Source: UBA6522 sp965221035
GTDB lineage: Bacteria; Pseudomonadota; Gammaproteobacteria; Steroidobacterales; Rariloculaceae
Assembly (NCBI GenBank): GCA_965221035.1
Contig: OZ244860.1
Coordinates: forward strand, 2,728,001-2,792,000
Direction: 5' to 3'
DNA length: 64,000 bases
Position numbers and translations under genes: made by a program
Notes under the pieces: model-generated
Databases searched by the model: none
Told to the model about the DNA's origin: nothing
The model's input: only the letters and a program-made list of their open reading frames with translations
Shown here: in pieces, positions 1-9,014 of the stretch
Position numbering within the stretch: position 1 is the stretch's first letter
Layout: each line of letters begins with the position of its first letter

Positions 1-177
1 ACAAGCGGATTGGTCTTGGGGTTGCAGGCGAGCTATCGTGTCGTGGGAGACATGCAGGATGAGCGCGGCTACCAGCGTCACCCCATTCCCGATCAGACCA
101 ACACCAACCGGATCAGCGGCATGAATCTCTGGTCGCTGACGCTCGGGATCAGATATCCCCTGGGCGGTGGCACGTAG
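1..177 (+). CDS. C-terminal end of an outer-membrane beta-barrel protein (5' partial)
   Basis: Frame 1 is open from the first base to a TAG at 175-177, giving 58 residues. The tail ends in the alternating polar/hydrophobic strand SLTLGIRYPLGGGT, which looks like the last strand of an outer-membrane barrel such as an OmpA/OmpW-like or DUF-type porin. The start lies outside the window, so the family cannot be named. About 90 bp without features separate it from the convergent gspB end. Confidence 0.5.
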   Translation, partial: TSGLVLGLQASYRVVGDMQDERGYQRHPIPDQTNTNRISGMNLWSLTLGIRYPLGGGT

Positions 178-270
178 AGGCGACGGCGCTGCGCAATTGT
201 AGCGGTACGGTCGGGTCGGTGGCAGTAACGCGCGCAGTCAGGCCGGTAGTGATTTCGGTTGCCGGACGAG

Positions 271-939
271 TCATTCCCGTGGCAGCAGCAGCGACTGCCC
301 CTGGTGCATCAGAACCGCGCCGTCCCGGGTGATGGCGCCGAGAAGTGGACCTTCAGCCAGTGTCTGGCCTTCCTCGTACTTCGAAGCGTTGATGAAAACG
401 AAACGTTCCGAGGCGGTGGGGCTGTAGACGTGCAATTCCAGGTTCAGTTCCGGCAGAGTGCCGCCCAAGGCCCGGAATTGGGCCACGGTGCGAATCGGGA
501 CGGCGGGCGCTTCCGAAACGGCCATGGTCGATGCGGACGCTGAAGCGGCGGGCGCGTTTCCGATGGCTGGTGCGCTGAATTCGGTCGCAACCTGATTCGT
601 CACTTCGGACAGATCCGTAACCTCTCCTACCGGGAGTGGTGTGTCGATGGTCGTTGCGGACACCAGGGACGCTGGCGTTGACAACGATGGGGCCGGTCCC
701 GTGCCCGTCGCGGACTGCGTGGACGTGACTTCCATACCCAGTTCCGAGCTTGTGCCAACACCCCGCAACCAGAACCAGCCCAGGACCATGAGGCAACCGC
801 TCAGGCAGGCAATCAATCCGACCGTCCACCGCGGTACATGTTTCTGATGCACGACCAGGGGGGCGTCGCCGATTCCGGGCACCTGGGCTTTCTGGCGCTC
901 GGTTTCCGACTTTCTCAATGCATCCAGTATGAACGACAT
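271..939 (-). CDS. gspB: General secretion pathway protein GspB/ExeB-like
   Basis: This 222-residue protein starts MSFILDALRKSETERQ, the signature N-terminus of the GspB (T2SSB) family. It has a short cytoplasmic segment, one membrane helix (about residues 30-50, ending GWFWLRGV), a Ser/Ala/Thr-rich periplasmic linker, and a C-terminal GspB domain (about 150-222, with LELHVYSPTASERFVFIN). GspB works with the GspA ATPase to place the type II secretin GspD through the peptidoglycan. The ATG at 939 follows the gspA stop by one base, so the two are translationally coupled. A longer reading frame upstream overlaps gspA and was not used because this start gives the exact family N-terminus. Confidence 0.9.
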   Translation of the reverse strand: MSFILDALRKSETERQKAQVPGIGDAPLVVHQKHVPRWTVGLIACLSGCLMVLGWFWLRGVGTSSELGMEVTSTQSATGTGPAPSLSTPASLVSATTIDTPLPVGEVTDLSEVTNQVATEFSAPAIGNAPAASASASTMAVSEAPAVPIRTVAQFRALGGTLPELNLELHVYSPTASERFVFINASKYEEGQTLAEGPLLGAITRDGAVLMHQGQSLLLPRE

Positions 940-940
940 G

Positions 941-2593
941 TCAGTGGGTCCGGGACAGCGAGGGTGTGTCGGGAATGCCCAGATCCGTGTTGATCGCGAT
1001 CTGCGTCTGCGCGCCCGCGATTCCGTCAACGCTTAGCCGCCGTTTCCTCTGGTAGTCGCGCACGCGCGCCTCCAGGTGGCTGTCGAAGAAGGACGATCCC
1101 GAATCCGGCGCGGTTTCCGGTCCGCCGCCGATGCTCGCCAGACTGGCCCGGAGCCATCGTACACCTTCGCCTTCCATCCCCGGCGCGAGATCTTCGCCGC
1201 CGGACGCTGCGGGGCGCCACAGCATCAGGCTGTCCCCGTACCAGTATCGGGACAGCTCGGACAGGCTGGTCCGAATGGTCCGGGGGCCGAATGCGAGGCC
1301 GGCGGTATCGGTGTCCATGTTCCGCAACACCACCTGGTACTGCTCACCGTCCTCGCCGATCAGGTTCAATATGGCCGGCCGGTCGACGCTCCTCAAGTGC
1401 GCAAACGAACCGCGCTGGAACCAGCAGCGCAGGTTCAACGCCAAGGCCTGTTGGCAGGATGGCTGGCCGTCCGGCTCAAAGGGCCTGTCCCACAGCTCGA
1501 AAAGTGTTGTGAACGCGGTGGCGGTATCCTTGGGCACGGTCGGATCGGCGAGCAGTTGAGCCAGAGGCGTGGTGTCAGCGTCATCCTGGGCCGACTCGGC
1601 CTCCGCAAGGATTTCTCCGGCTCCCGCCAGTAGCGGCGCCGCCGCCGAAAGCTGAACTTCGGCAGGCGGATCCTCGGAAACGCTGGCGTAACGGTCAAGC
1701 CAGACCGCAGTCGCCACCGCCGCCCCGCCGGCGAGCGTCGCGGCCGCCGCGCCGGTAGCAAGCCGGCGCCGCAACGCGCCGGCGCGGCGTTCGCCGAATA
1801 CTTCAGCGGCCGCCCGGCGTACCAGCTTGCGATCGATCCATCGGGAGTCCAGCGCATAACCCGCCATCAGGGCCCTGTCCGCCACCACGTTGATCAATCG
1901 CGGCACACCCTTGGAACGGCGAAAGATCTCGCGGACCGCCGCGGGCCGAAACACACTGCCAGAGGCTCCCGCCACGCGCATCCGGTGTTTGACGTATCGG
2001 GCGGTGTCCGCCCGGTCCAGCGGCTCCAGGTGGTAGCGGCCGGTCACCCGCTGGGCCACCTGACGCATGTCCTCCCGCGACAGGACCTCCCGCAGCTCCG
2101 GCTGACCGATCAGGATGATCTGCAGCAACTTCTGCTTGGGCGTTTCCAGATTCGTCAACAGGCGGACCTGCTCAAGGATTTCGGTTCCCAGGTTCTGGGC
2201 CTCGTCCACGATGAGAACCGTGCGCCTGCCGCGGCCGTGCGCGTCCAGCAGGTAGGCGTTCAATCCGTCGATCAGGGCCTTGACAGAACATTCACCGGGA
2301 GCCTCGATACCCAGTTCTTCCGCAATCGCCGCGAGGAATTCCTCGGTCGTCAACTCGGGATTGAGGATCAGGGCGACATCCGCCTCGGCCGGCAGTTGCT
2401 CGAACAGGCTGCGCACCAGTGTCGTCTTGCCGGTGCCCACTTCGCCGGTGAGCTGGATGAAGCCCCCGCTCTCGGATATACCGTAGAGCAGGTGGGCCAG
2501 CGCGTCGGCATGGCGCTGGCTCATGTACAGGTAGCGGGGATCCGGAGTGATGGAAAACGGCTTTTCCGTCAGTCCGAAAAACTGTGTGTACAT
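941..2593 (-). CDS. gspA: GspA/ExeA-type AAA ATPase of the type II secretion system
   Basis: A 550-residue inner-membrane ATPase. It begins MYTQFFGLTEKPFSITPDP, the typical ExeA start, followed by an AAA+ domain with Walker A GEVGTGKTTL (near residue 50) and Walker B LIVDEAQNL. A membrane helix lies near residue 290 (ATLAGGAAVATAVWL), then a periplasmic part that ends in a peptidoglycan-binding domain (about 470-540, with GVRWLRASLASIGG and the RVRDYQRKRRLSVDGIAG repeat). In Aeromonas, ExeA-ExeB remodels peptidoglycan for secretin assembly. No other type II secretion genes are visible here. The ATG at 2593 was preferred to an upstream start because family homology begins there. Confidence 0.9.
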   Translation of the reverse strand: MYTQFFGLTEKPFSITPDPRYLYMSQRHADALAHLLYGISESGGFIQLTGEVGTGKTTLVRSLFEQLPAEADVALILNPELTTEEFLAAIAEELGIEAPGECSVKALIDGLNAYLLDAHGRGRRTVLIVDEAQNLGTEILEQVRLLTNLETPKQKLLQIILIGQPELREVLSREDMRQVAQRVTGRYHLEPLDRADTARYVKHRMRVAGASGSVFRPAAVREIFRRSKGVPRLINVVADRALMAGYALDSRWIDRKLVRRAAAEVFGERRAGALRRRLATGAAAATLAGGAAVATAVWLDRYASVSEDPPAEVQLSAAAPLLAGAGEILAEAESAQDDADTTPLAQLLADPTVPKDTATAFTTLFELWDRPFEPDGQPSCQQALALNLRCWFQRGSFAHLRSVDRPAILNLIGEDGEQYQVVLRNMDTDTAGLAFGPRTIRTSLSELSRYWYGDSLMLWRPAASGGEDLAPGMEGEGVRWLRASLASIGGGPETAPDSGSSFFDSHLEARVRDYQRKRRLSVDGIAGAQTQIAINTDLGIPDTPSLSRTH

Positions 2594-2672
2594 GCGGGCA
2601 AGTCCTGAATGCCTGAACTCGCCGCCAACGGGCAACGCCGTGCGCGAGACTCCGGCCGTTCTACGGTCGTCT

Positions 2673-3179
2673 CTACTCCACTACGGTGACTGTGATGGTT
2701 TCGGAAGCAATGGGCGGGTCGTGCGGGATATGCAGGTGATCCCCCAGCAAAAGCTGCAACGTGCGCTCGCCGGGCGGCAGTTCCACCGTGGCTTCGCTCT
2801 GACCCAGGCCGAAATGAAGATGGTTCGCATCTTCCGGTATCGGAATGTCTTCCGGAGGCATGCCCGTATCGACGAGCATATGGTGATGTCCGGTATCGGG
2901 AAAGACGATGCCCGCCGGAGCCACTCCGGCACCACTCAGACCAAAAATGACGTTGACCGGGTTTGTGACCTCGTCGCCGTCCGCGGGCGCGATAAAGTAG
3001 AGTGTCGCGCCTTCGGGCGCCGGTGTGCGCATCGGCGCCGGCGGCACCGCGGCCGGCTCGGCAGCCGGTTCCAGGGCCGCCGGATCAGCGGTGTCGGGTG
3101 CTTCAGCTTCCGGCGCCGGGCCTCCGCATCCGGCCAACCCTACGCAGCCCGCAAGAGCCAACATGATACCAATGCGCAT
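2673..3179 (-). CDS. DUF4399 lipoprotein
   Basis: A 168-residue exported protein. The ATG at 3179 is preceded by GGAGGGTGAGC, a strong ribosome site. The signal peptide ends in a lipobox (LAGCVGLAGC), then comes an Ala/Pro/Glu-rich linker (about 20-60) and one DUF4399 domain. That domain has FIAPADGDEVTNPVNVIFGL, GHHHMLVD and the C-terminal YRLGDHLHIPH-like segment LLGDHLHIPHDPPI. The His-rich motifs suggest metal binding, but the family has no firmly assigned function. It probably sits in the outer or inner membrane facing the periplasm and appears to be transcribed alone. Confidence 0.8.
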   Translation of the reverse strand: MRIGIMLALAGCVGLAGCGGPAPEAEAPDTADPAALEPAAEPAAVPPAPMRTPAPEGATLYFIAPADGDEVTNPVNVIFGLSGAGVAPAGIVFPDTGHHHMLVDTGMPPEDIPIPEDANHLHFGLGQSEATVELPPGERTLQLLLGDHLHIPHDPPIASETITVTVVE

Positions 3180-3267
3180 ACGCTCACCCTCCAACCACTT
3201 CACCAGAATGGAAATGTAGCATAACACCGGTGGGTTGCCGGCTGATGGTCAGGTCTCGACCCGCAGG

Positions 3268-5706
3268 CTATCCGGCGGTGCCGGGACCCAGGTCGCCGGG
3301 GTCAAACACATCCACGGTCAGCAGTTCTGCCACGGCCTGGTCGAATGCCCGTAATTCCTCGGCTTCGGCGGCGGACAGGATGCCCTGATCTTCGGCTTGC
3401 GCGATCTGGGTCTCCAATACGGCGCCGTCGACCTGCCCGGATTTGAGCGCTTCGCCAAGCTTGCCCTCCAACGGCGCAACCTTCTCGACCGTCTCCAGCG
3501 CTGCCTGTAGCTGGCCAAGCGGGTCGCCTCGGTCGCCATTTGTGTAGACGTCCTCGCAAAGGCGGCTTCGGGCGGCGGTTGGGCGAGTGACGAGACTTGC
3601 GAGCTCCTGGTCGAGCGAGTCCGTCGGCGGCGAGTAGGTCTTTCCCCGGGGAAAGATGAGCAATCGCAACAGCGCGACGGCCCAGCGGTTCGGAAGGTTG
3701 CGCATCAGCCCGTCCAACTGCTGTTGGGCCTTGTACATCATTGTGCGGCAACTCCATTCCACCAGCGGCGCGTCGCCGGCCGGACTGCCCTGGTCCCGGT
3801 GGTGCTTGAGGACCATGGACGCGAGATACAGATAGCTCAGGATGTCGCCCAGACGGGCCGAAAGCTGTTCCCTGCGCTTGAGTTCCCCACCGACGAGAAT
3901 CATCGATGCGTCGCACGCCAGCGCGAACGCAGCGCTGAAGCGATTGATGTGCTGGTAGAAACGTCCCACCGGACCGGTCTCGGGCGTGCGGGACAGGCGC
4001 CCGTGGGTCAGGCCCAGCAGAAATGATCGCGACGCATTGGACAGCGCGTAACCGACGTGACCGAACAGCAGCCTGTCAAAGGTCTTGAGTTGCTCCACCG
4101 GATTGTCCATGACCGCCGCTCGCATCTCCTTCAGCACGTAGGGATGGCACCTGACAGCGCCCTGTCCGAAGATGATCAGGTTGCGTGTCAGGATGTTCGC
4201 GCCTTCCACCGTGATCGAGATGGGCAAGGACATATATCCGGTTGCCAGATAGTTGGAAGGCCCCCGCATGATGCCCTTGCCGCCGTGTATGTCCATCGCG
4301 TCGTTGGCCACGTGGCGGCTCATCTCGGTATTGTGATACTTGAGAATGGCGGTGGGCACCGCTGGTTTCTCGCCTTCGTTCAGCGCCGCGCAAGTGACGG
4401 AGGATGCGGCCTTCATGATGTAGGAATATCCGGTCATTCGCGCCAGAGCTTCGCCGACACCATGAAACTCGCCGATGGGCAGCTTGAACTGCCTGCGAAT
4501 GCGCGCATATGCGCCGGTGGCGTGAACCGCGGCCAGGGCGCCGCCCAGGGCGTTGCTTGGCAGGGCGATTCCGCGCCCCGCGCTCAACAGTTCCACCAGC
4601 ATCCGCCACCCCTCTCCGGCCATCTCGGGTCCTCCGATGATGCAGTCCAGTGGCGCGAATACGTCCTCTCCCCGGGTCGGGCCGTTCTGGAAGGGGATGC
4701 CGATGGGCAGGTGACGGCGACCGGTCTCCACGCCCGCCAGATTCGTCGGGATCAAGGCCACCGTGATGCCGTATTCTTCGCGGTCGCCGATGAGGTGGTC
4801 CGGGTCATATAGCTTGAAAGCCAGGCCGAGAACCGTGGCCACGGGTGCCAGCGTGATATAGCGCTTGTCCCAGTTGAGCCGGATGCCGATGATTTCTTCA
4901 CCTTCGTATTCGCCGCGGCAGACCACGCCGTTGTCGACCAGCCCGGTGGCGTCGGAACCGGCCTGACGTGACGTCAGGGCGAAACACGGAATCTCCTCGC
5001 CGGAGGCCAGACCCGGCAGCCAACGCTTCTTCTGATCGTTGGTGCCGTAGTGGAGCAGGAGTTCGGCCGGTCCGATGGAGTTGGGCACACCCACCAGCGT
5101 GGAAACGGTCCCGCTGCGGGACGCGAGCCTGGCCAGGATTTTGGAGGTCGCCAGCGGCGAGAATCCCTTGCCGCCGTATTCCTCCGGGATGATCAGCGAG
5201 AAGAAACCGTTCTCGCGGATATATTTCCATATCGACTCGGGAAGATCCTGCAACTCATGAGTGATCTTCCATTCATCCACCAAGCCGCACAATTCCCCGG
5301 TGGGGCCGTCCAGGAATGCCTGCTCGGCTTCGGTGAGCCTGGGTGGGGGCGTCTTGCCCAGTTGCTGCCAGTCGGGCATGCCGGAAAACAGCTCGCCCTC
5401 CCACCAGATGGTACCGGCTTCCAACGCAGCCCGCTCCGTCTCCGAAAGCCTCGGCAACTGCTCCTTCAGCAGTTTCAGTATCGGCGCGCTGATCCGATCG
5501 CGGCGAAACGCTTCCACGTTCAGCGCCACCAGCCCGGCGAACAGCAGCCACAGGACCAGCAGCCAGATCGGCCCGGCGCCCGAAAACGATGTGAACGCGA
5601 CCAGCACGGCCGCCACCACCGCGGTGGAGACGCGCAGCTCGGCGCGGTTGTAGATGAGCGCGAAGCAGGTCCCAAGGAATACGATGAGCCAGAACAGGGT
5701 TGCCAC
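3268..5706 (-). CDS. fadE: Acyl-CoA dehydrogenase FadE
   Basis: An 812-residue protein, matching the length of Escherichia coli FadE (814). It has two N-terminal hydrophobic segments (residues 1-65), then the acyl-CoA dehydrogenase N-terminal, middle and C-terminal domains. Recognisable motifs are ILARLASRSGTVSTLVGVPNS, ALTSRQAGSDATG (FAD/substrate loop), NDAMDIHGGKGIMRGP and a FadE-specific C-terminal extension. It catalyses the first, FAD-dependent step of fatty-acid beta-oxidation, passing electrons to ETF. It stands alone; no FadR-type operator was identified. Malate dehydrogenase lies 42 bp upstream on the same strand. Confidence 0.95.
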   Translation of the reverse strand: MATLFWLIVFLGTCFALIYNRAELRVSTAVVAAVLVAFTSFSGAGPIWLLVLWLLFAGLVALNVEAFRRDRISAPILKLLKEQLPRLSETERAALEAGTIWWEGELFSGMPDWQQLGKTPPPRLTEAEQAFLDGPTGELCGLVDEWKITHELQDLPESIWKYIRENGFFSLIIPEEYGGKGFSPLATSKILARLASRSGTVSTLVGVPNSIGPAELLLHYGTNDQKKRWLPGLASGEEIPCFALTSRQAGSDATGLVDNGVVCRGEYEGEEIIGIRLNWDKRYITLAPVATVLGLAFKLYDPDHLIGDREEYGITVALIPTNLAGVETGRRHLPIGIPFQNGPTRGEDVFAPLDCIIGGPEMAGEGWRMLVELLSAGRGIALPSNALGGALAAVHATGAYARIRRQFKLPIGEFHGVGEALARMTGYSYIMKAASSVTCAALNEGEKPAVPTAILKYHNTEMSRHVANDAMDIHGGKGIMRGPSNYLATGYMSLPISITVEGANILTRNLIIFGQGAVRCHPYVLKEMRAAVMDNPVEQLKTFDRLLFGHVGYALSNASRSFLLGLTHGRLSRTPETGPVGRFYQHINRFSAAFALACDASMILVGGELKRREQLSARLGDILSYLYLASMVLKHHRDQGSPAGDAPLVEWSCRTMMYKAQQQLDGLMRNLPNRWAVALLRLLIFPRGKTYSPPTDSLDQELASLVTRPTAARSRLCEDVYTNGDRGDPLGQLQAALETVEKVAPLEGKLGEALKSGQVDGAVLETQIAQAEDQGILSAAEAEELRAFDQAVAELLTVDVFDPGDLGPGTAG

Positions 5707-5748
5707 GCTGAATGCGCCTCCAGGTCCTCGTCGTTGCCAGACTAGGGA

Positions 5749-6744
5749 TTAGACCGGCTCAAGCCCATCGACGTTCCCGCGTTCTTCGCGCAATTCGGCG
5801 TGGGAAGCATCCATCCGTTCCCGGCTGAACGAATCGATCTCAAGACCCTGGACGATCTCGTAGCGCCCATCCCCCGGACATCGCACGGGATACGAATAGA
5901 CCACGCCTTCGGAAATGCCGTAGCTGCCGTCGGACGCGACCCCCATGCTCACCCAGTTTTCGTCCGTTCCCAGCGCCCAGTCGCGCATGTGGTCGATGGC
6001 GGCGGACGCGGCGGAAGCCGCCGATGACGCGCCCCGCGCCTTGATGATCGCCGTGCCGCGCTGCTGAACCGTGGGAATGAATTCCTCGCGGTACCAGTCC
6101 CGTGGAACCACTTCGGTCGTGGGGCGGCCGGCGATGGTGGCATGGGCGATATCGGGATACTGGGTCGCCGAATGATTGCCCCAGATGATCATGCCGCGCA
6201 CATCGCTCGCATGGGCGCCGCTCTTGAGCGCCAGTTGGGCCTTGGCGCGGTTGTGGTCCAGCCGGGTCATGGCGGTGAAGTTGCGGGGGTCCAGGTCGGG
6301 CGCGTGGGTCCGGGCGATGAGCGCATTGGTGTTGGCAGGATTTCCGACCACCAGAACCCTCACATCCCGGTGGGCGACCGCATTCAATGCCCGTCCCTGG
6401 GTGGAGAAAATCCGCGCGTTGGCCATCAGCAGGTCCTTGCGTTCCATGTCCGCCGTTCGCGGCCGCGCGCCCACCAACAGCGCATATCGCGTGTCCCGAA
6501 AGCCCTCGTCGGGATTGTCGGCGAGCGCGATGCCGTCCAGGGCGTCGAAGGCGCAGTCCTCCAGCTCCATGGCCACGCCCCGCAACGCATCCATGGCGGG
6601 GGGAATCTCGATCAACTGAAGGATTACGGGCCGTTCCGGCCCGAAAAGCTGTCCGGAGGCGATGCGGAAGCACAACTGATAGCCGATCTGCCCGGCGGCG
6701 CCGGTGATGGCGACGCGCACGGGAGCTTTTTTGGAGTCGTTCAC
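5749..6744 (-). CDS. mdh: Malate dehydrogenase
   Basis: A 331-residue NAD-dependent malate dehydrogenase of the cytosolic-like (MDH type 2) group. The N-terminal Rossmann motif is VAITGAAGQIGYQLCFRIASG, followed by the family segment LQLIEIPPAMDALRGVAMEL, the catalytic region TRLDHNRAKAQLA and the active-site histidine in IIWGNHSATQYPD. It interconverts malate and oxaloacetate in the TCA cycle. The start chosen is GTG at 6744, which follows AGGGAG with a longish 12-base spacing and gives the usual family length. An in-frame TTG at 6774 would add ten residues without homology. Confidence 0.95.
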   Translation of the reverse strand: MNDSKKAPVRVAITGAAGQIGYQLCFRIASGQLFGPERPVILQLIEIPPAMDALRGVAMELEDCAFDALDGIALADNPDEGFRDTRYALLVGARPRTADMERKDLLMANARIFSTQGRALNAVAHRDVRVLVVGNPANTNALIARTHAPDLDPRNFTAMTRLDHNRAKAQLALKSGAHASDVRGMIIWGNHSATQYPDIAHATIAGRPTTEVVPRDWYREEFIPTVQQRGTAIIKARGASSAASAASAAIDHMRDWALGTDENWVSMGVASDGSYGISEGVVYSYPVRCPGDGRYEIVQGLEIDSFSRERMDASHAELREERGNVDGLEPV

Positions 6745-7516
6745 TGTGTTCGGGAACTCCCTATTGTGGGGCAAAGCGAACGGATTTTAGCACGTGATAC
6801 GAGGCTTATCCGGCATTCCTGCCATACCTGTGGCGTCTGCTGCTTCAATACCTCCGGTCCGACCATCCCAGTCGAGCTGAAAAGCGGTATGCCGATGTTG
6901 CGACTCGATCAGGAGGAACTCTCCCAGGTTGTTCGCGTGCGCATTGTACCGTGTCAGACTGCCAAACAATCGTGCAGGAGGGAGAAAATAGTTGTGTGCT
7001 GACAAAATAAGGCGTCAAGCAGGTGGCGTACGATAACTCTAGGATATATGCGGGTGATGTTTTACAAACTAGCATATTGTGTTTGTGCTTAGCATCGCAA
7101 TGAAATTCTAGAGTACATATGGCTCAGTTCGCATGCAGTGATTGGGACCTATATTGGAGGGTTGATAAGAAGCGAAATAGTTCAATTGTGCAATCCTGGC
7201 AAGTGTCGATTACTCCTTGCAGTACTTACTAAAATCGTTTTACATTTTTCTAATACGTAGGATACCCTCCCCATGCGCACAGCCTCGGCCAGTAGGATGT
7301 AATTACGACCAAGGCTGGGAGGGGTATTCCATGTCTGTAAACCTTTCCAGCCCCAATACTTGTGGTCACAATATCTGCCGAGTGAACCAGTTCTGACTCA
7401 AGGGAGGTTTCGAGTCAGCAATCCAATCGATACGACCTGAATGCCCAAATAAATCGATTAACCTTCTTCTATTGATTTGTCCCGTACAATTGACCACCAA
7501 ATAAATTGCAAAGCAT
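6745..7516. other. AT-richer intergenic region without a supported gene
   Basis: About 770 bp between mdh and the VasI-like gene. From about 6990 onward it is visibly richer in A and T than the flanking genes. Only short open frames (under 80 codons) without recognisable motifs occur. An imperfect inverted repeat lies at 7260-7330. The composition change continues through the VasI-like gene, so the segment may have been acquired by transfer. Confidence 0.5.
7260..7330. repeat. Imperfect inverted repeat in AT-rich gap
   Basis: The left arm GGATACCCTCCCC (7260-7272) plus AGCCTCGGCC (7281-7290) is echoed in reverse by GGCTGGGAGGGGTATTCC (7313-7330), with one extra base and an 8-base insertion in the left arm. 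It could fold into a bulged hairpin. It may be a structured terminator-like element or a remnant of a mobile element end; nothing decides between these. Confidence 0.4.
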
Positions 7517-8131
7517 TCACCACTCACACGCCAAACTAAGCGGACGTATCGCGTCGGATAGCCCGGATAAGTCCCACACTGCTGTAGTCGGATTTTCGTT
7601 ATAAGGTGTTGTTTGTGCTACTAAAGTTTCTGCTGTCATTAATCTGCGGATAAACGTTATTGCGTCGAATGGATAAAACGTAGCTTCGTTGTCAGTTGAA
7701 ATATTCCATCTGGTCGTTTCAGCTTCATCCGAACCGACTCTGATAAGCACGTTAGGACTGTCACTGCCCAAATAATCGCCCCAGTTGATGTACAAGTCTG
7801 TGTCATTGCTCCGGCATCGTAGAATTAACAAAATAGACCTACCAAAATTTGATCTGCCCTCTGTCGAACTGTTGCTAAGGACAACTGTCTTAGAATCATC
7901 GATTGGGTTTATAGATTCCTGAATATCCCACTGATCTGTCGCCTCGCCTCCTGAGGCTCCCGCCAAACTCCACCATAAGTCATAACACTGCAATCGATCA
8001 GTGTCATCTATGTAATCAGCGCATGTTTGGAGCAAATGTTGCATAGAAGAATCAATTTCTTGTGAATGAGCCGCTAAGTTCGGGATTACCGTAAAGAAAA
8101 GGATATATTGAAACAAAATCTTTTGCGCCAT
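7517..8131 (-). CDS. Solitary VasI/TagO-like (type VI secretion-associated) periplasmic protein
   Basis: A 204-residue protein with an N-terminal signal peptide (residues 1-22, cleavage near AAHSQE). The body has the pattern of the VasI/EvfG/VC_A0118 family: WDIQESINPIDDSKTVVLS, LILRCRSNDTDLYINWGDYL, a Trp/Phe-rich middle (RWNISTDNEATFYPF) and the terminal DLSGLSDAIRPLSLACEW. Family members are linked to type VI secretion, but related stand-alone proteins occur elsewhere. No type VI gene is in this window, so its role here is unknown. Codon use is AT-richer than that of its neighbours, suggesting transfer. The ATG at 8131 was chosen because it starts the signal peptide. Confidence 0.65.
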   Translation of the reverse strand: MAQKILFQYILFFTVIPNLAAHSQEIDSSMQHLLQTCADYIDDTDRLQCYDLWWSLAGASGGEATDQWDIQESINPIDDSKTVVLSNSSTEGRSNFGRSILLILRCRSNDTDLYINWGDYLGSDSPNVLIRVGSDEAETTRWNISTDNEATFYPFDAITFIRRLMTAETLVAQTTPYNENPTTAVWDLSGLSDAIRPLSLACEW

Positions 8132-8235
8132 GTTTTCTTACTCGCTTTTTCTTGAGAATCTAGGCATACAAGCGGAGAAATCATTATTGATTTCCGATTT
8201 AACCACCGGAAACAGTTTAACGAGGAGGTATTAAC

Positions 8236-8583
8236 TTAGTTTCCCTCGGCCGCCGCGTTGTCCTGGAACTGCTGTCGCGCTTCGTTGAACCGGGCGGCGA
8301 CTTCTTCCATCTGGTCAACGCCGCTGTTGTATTGCTCGACCAGGGAAGCGTGGTCTTCTTCGCTTGCATCTTCTCCCAGGGCCTCGATTTCGCCATCCAT
8401 GCAGGCCAGGTACTCTTCCATCGATGCGATGAATTCCCTGACGCCGGTTTGTGCCGCGACCATGTCCTCCAACGTGGCTTCAGCTCCGTTGGGAATATCG
8501 ACCGGGGCGGGCATGTCACAGGCGATTGCGGACGTCGAGCAGCCCAGGATAGCCAGCAAGATAATGGGGCGAGACAGTTTCAT
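8236..8583 (-). CDS. Small secreted protein, paralogue A
   Basis: A 115-residue protein with a clear signal peptide (MKLSRPIILLAILGC, mature end near SAIACDMP), so either a lipoprotein or a cleaved periplasmic protein. The mature part is acidic and mostly helical (LEDMVAAQTGVREFIASMEEYLACMDGEIEAL), with a pair of Cys residues likely to form a disulfide. The ATG at 8583 is preceded by GAGGAACAACC. It is clearly related to the next upstream gene, with shared AxxACxxPxxxxIPxGxEATLExMxxAQTxVR. I do not recognise a named function. Confidence 0.7.
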   Translation of the reverse strand: MKLSRPIILLAILGCSTSAIACDMPAPVDIPNGAEATLEDMVAAQTGVREFIASMEEYLACMDGEIEALGEDASEEDHASLVEQYNSGVDQMEEVAARFNEARQQFQDNAAAEGN

Positions 8584-8663
8584 GGTTGTTCCTCGGGAAA
8601 TTTGAATACAGTTGGCGAATTGAAAGAAAAGTCTACCTGCAGGGTTGATGTCGGGCGCCGCGC

Positions 8664-9014
8664 TTATTCCGCAAGCAACTCGGCGCATTCGTCGGTTGCA
8701 ACCGCATTCTCGCCCGACACGCCCGTGCCGGTTCCGGCGGTGCACCGGTAGAGCTGGATCTGCTCATTGAAGTGAGCCGCCATGGCTTCCATCTCCGCCA
8801 CGGCGACGTTATGGCGGCTGAACATGATGTTCTTGAATATCTCGGGAGCTTCATTGCCGGCCACGGTCAACTCCTCGTTCACGCAGGCCAGGTAGGATTC
8901 CATCGCGGTGACATAGTTCCTGACTCGCGTCTGCGCTTCGAGCATTTCCTCAAGGGTCGCCTCACGGCCCTCGGGGATTGTAACCAGGGGTGGGTATTCG
9001 CAAGCGGTCGCCAC
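8664..9014 (-). CDS. Small secreted protein, paralogue B (start codon unresolved)
   Basis: A tandem paralogue of the 8236-8583 gene (shared pattern P-[LV]-x-IP-x-G-x-EATLE-x-M and one YLAC motif each). The first standard start codon in frame is GTG at 9014, which would give 116 residues starting right at the mature protein. The same frame stays open upstream to 9098 and encodes a good signal peptide, ISLPRSLVALFALAGGSVA, but contains no ATG, GTG or TTG. The likely true N-terminus is near 9065 (an ATC codon). Either a rare start is used, the start codon has mutated, or the sequence has an error. The C-terminus is longer and extra Cys residues are present (LYRCTAG, TDEC). Function unknown. Confidence 0.6.
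   Translation of the reverse strand: MATACEYPPLVTIPEGREATLEEMLEAQTRVRNYVTAMESYLACVNEELTVAGNEAPEIFKNIMFSRHNVAVAEMEAMAAHFNEQIQLYRCTAGTGTGVSGENAVATDECAELLAE

Noticed and set aside
6744..6774. Ten-residue N-terminal extension of malate dehydrogenase from a TTG
   Set aside because: The extension has no family similarity, while GTG at 6744 gives the usual length and follows AGGGAG.
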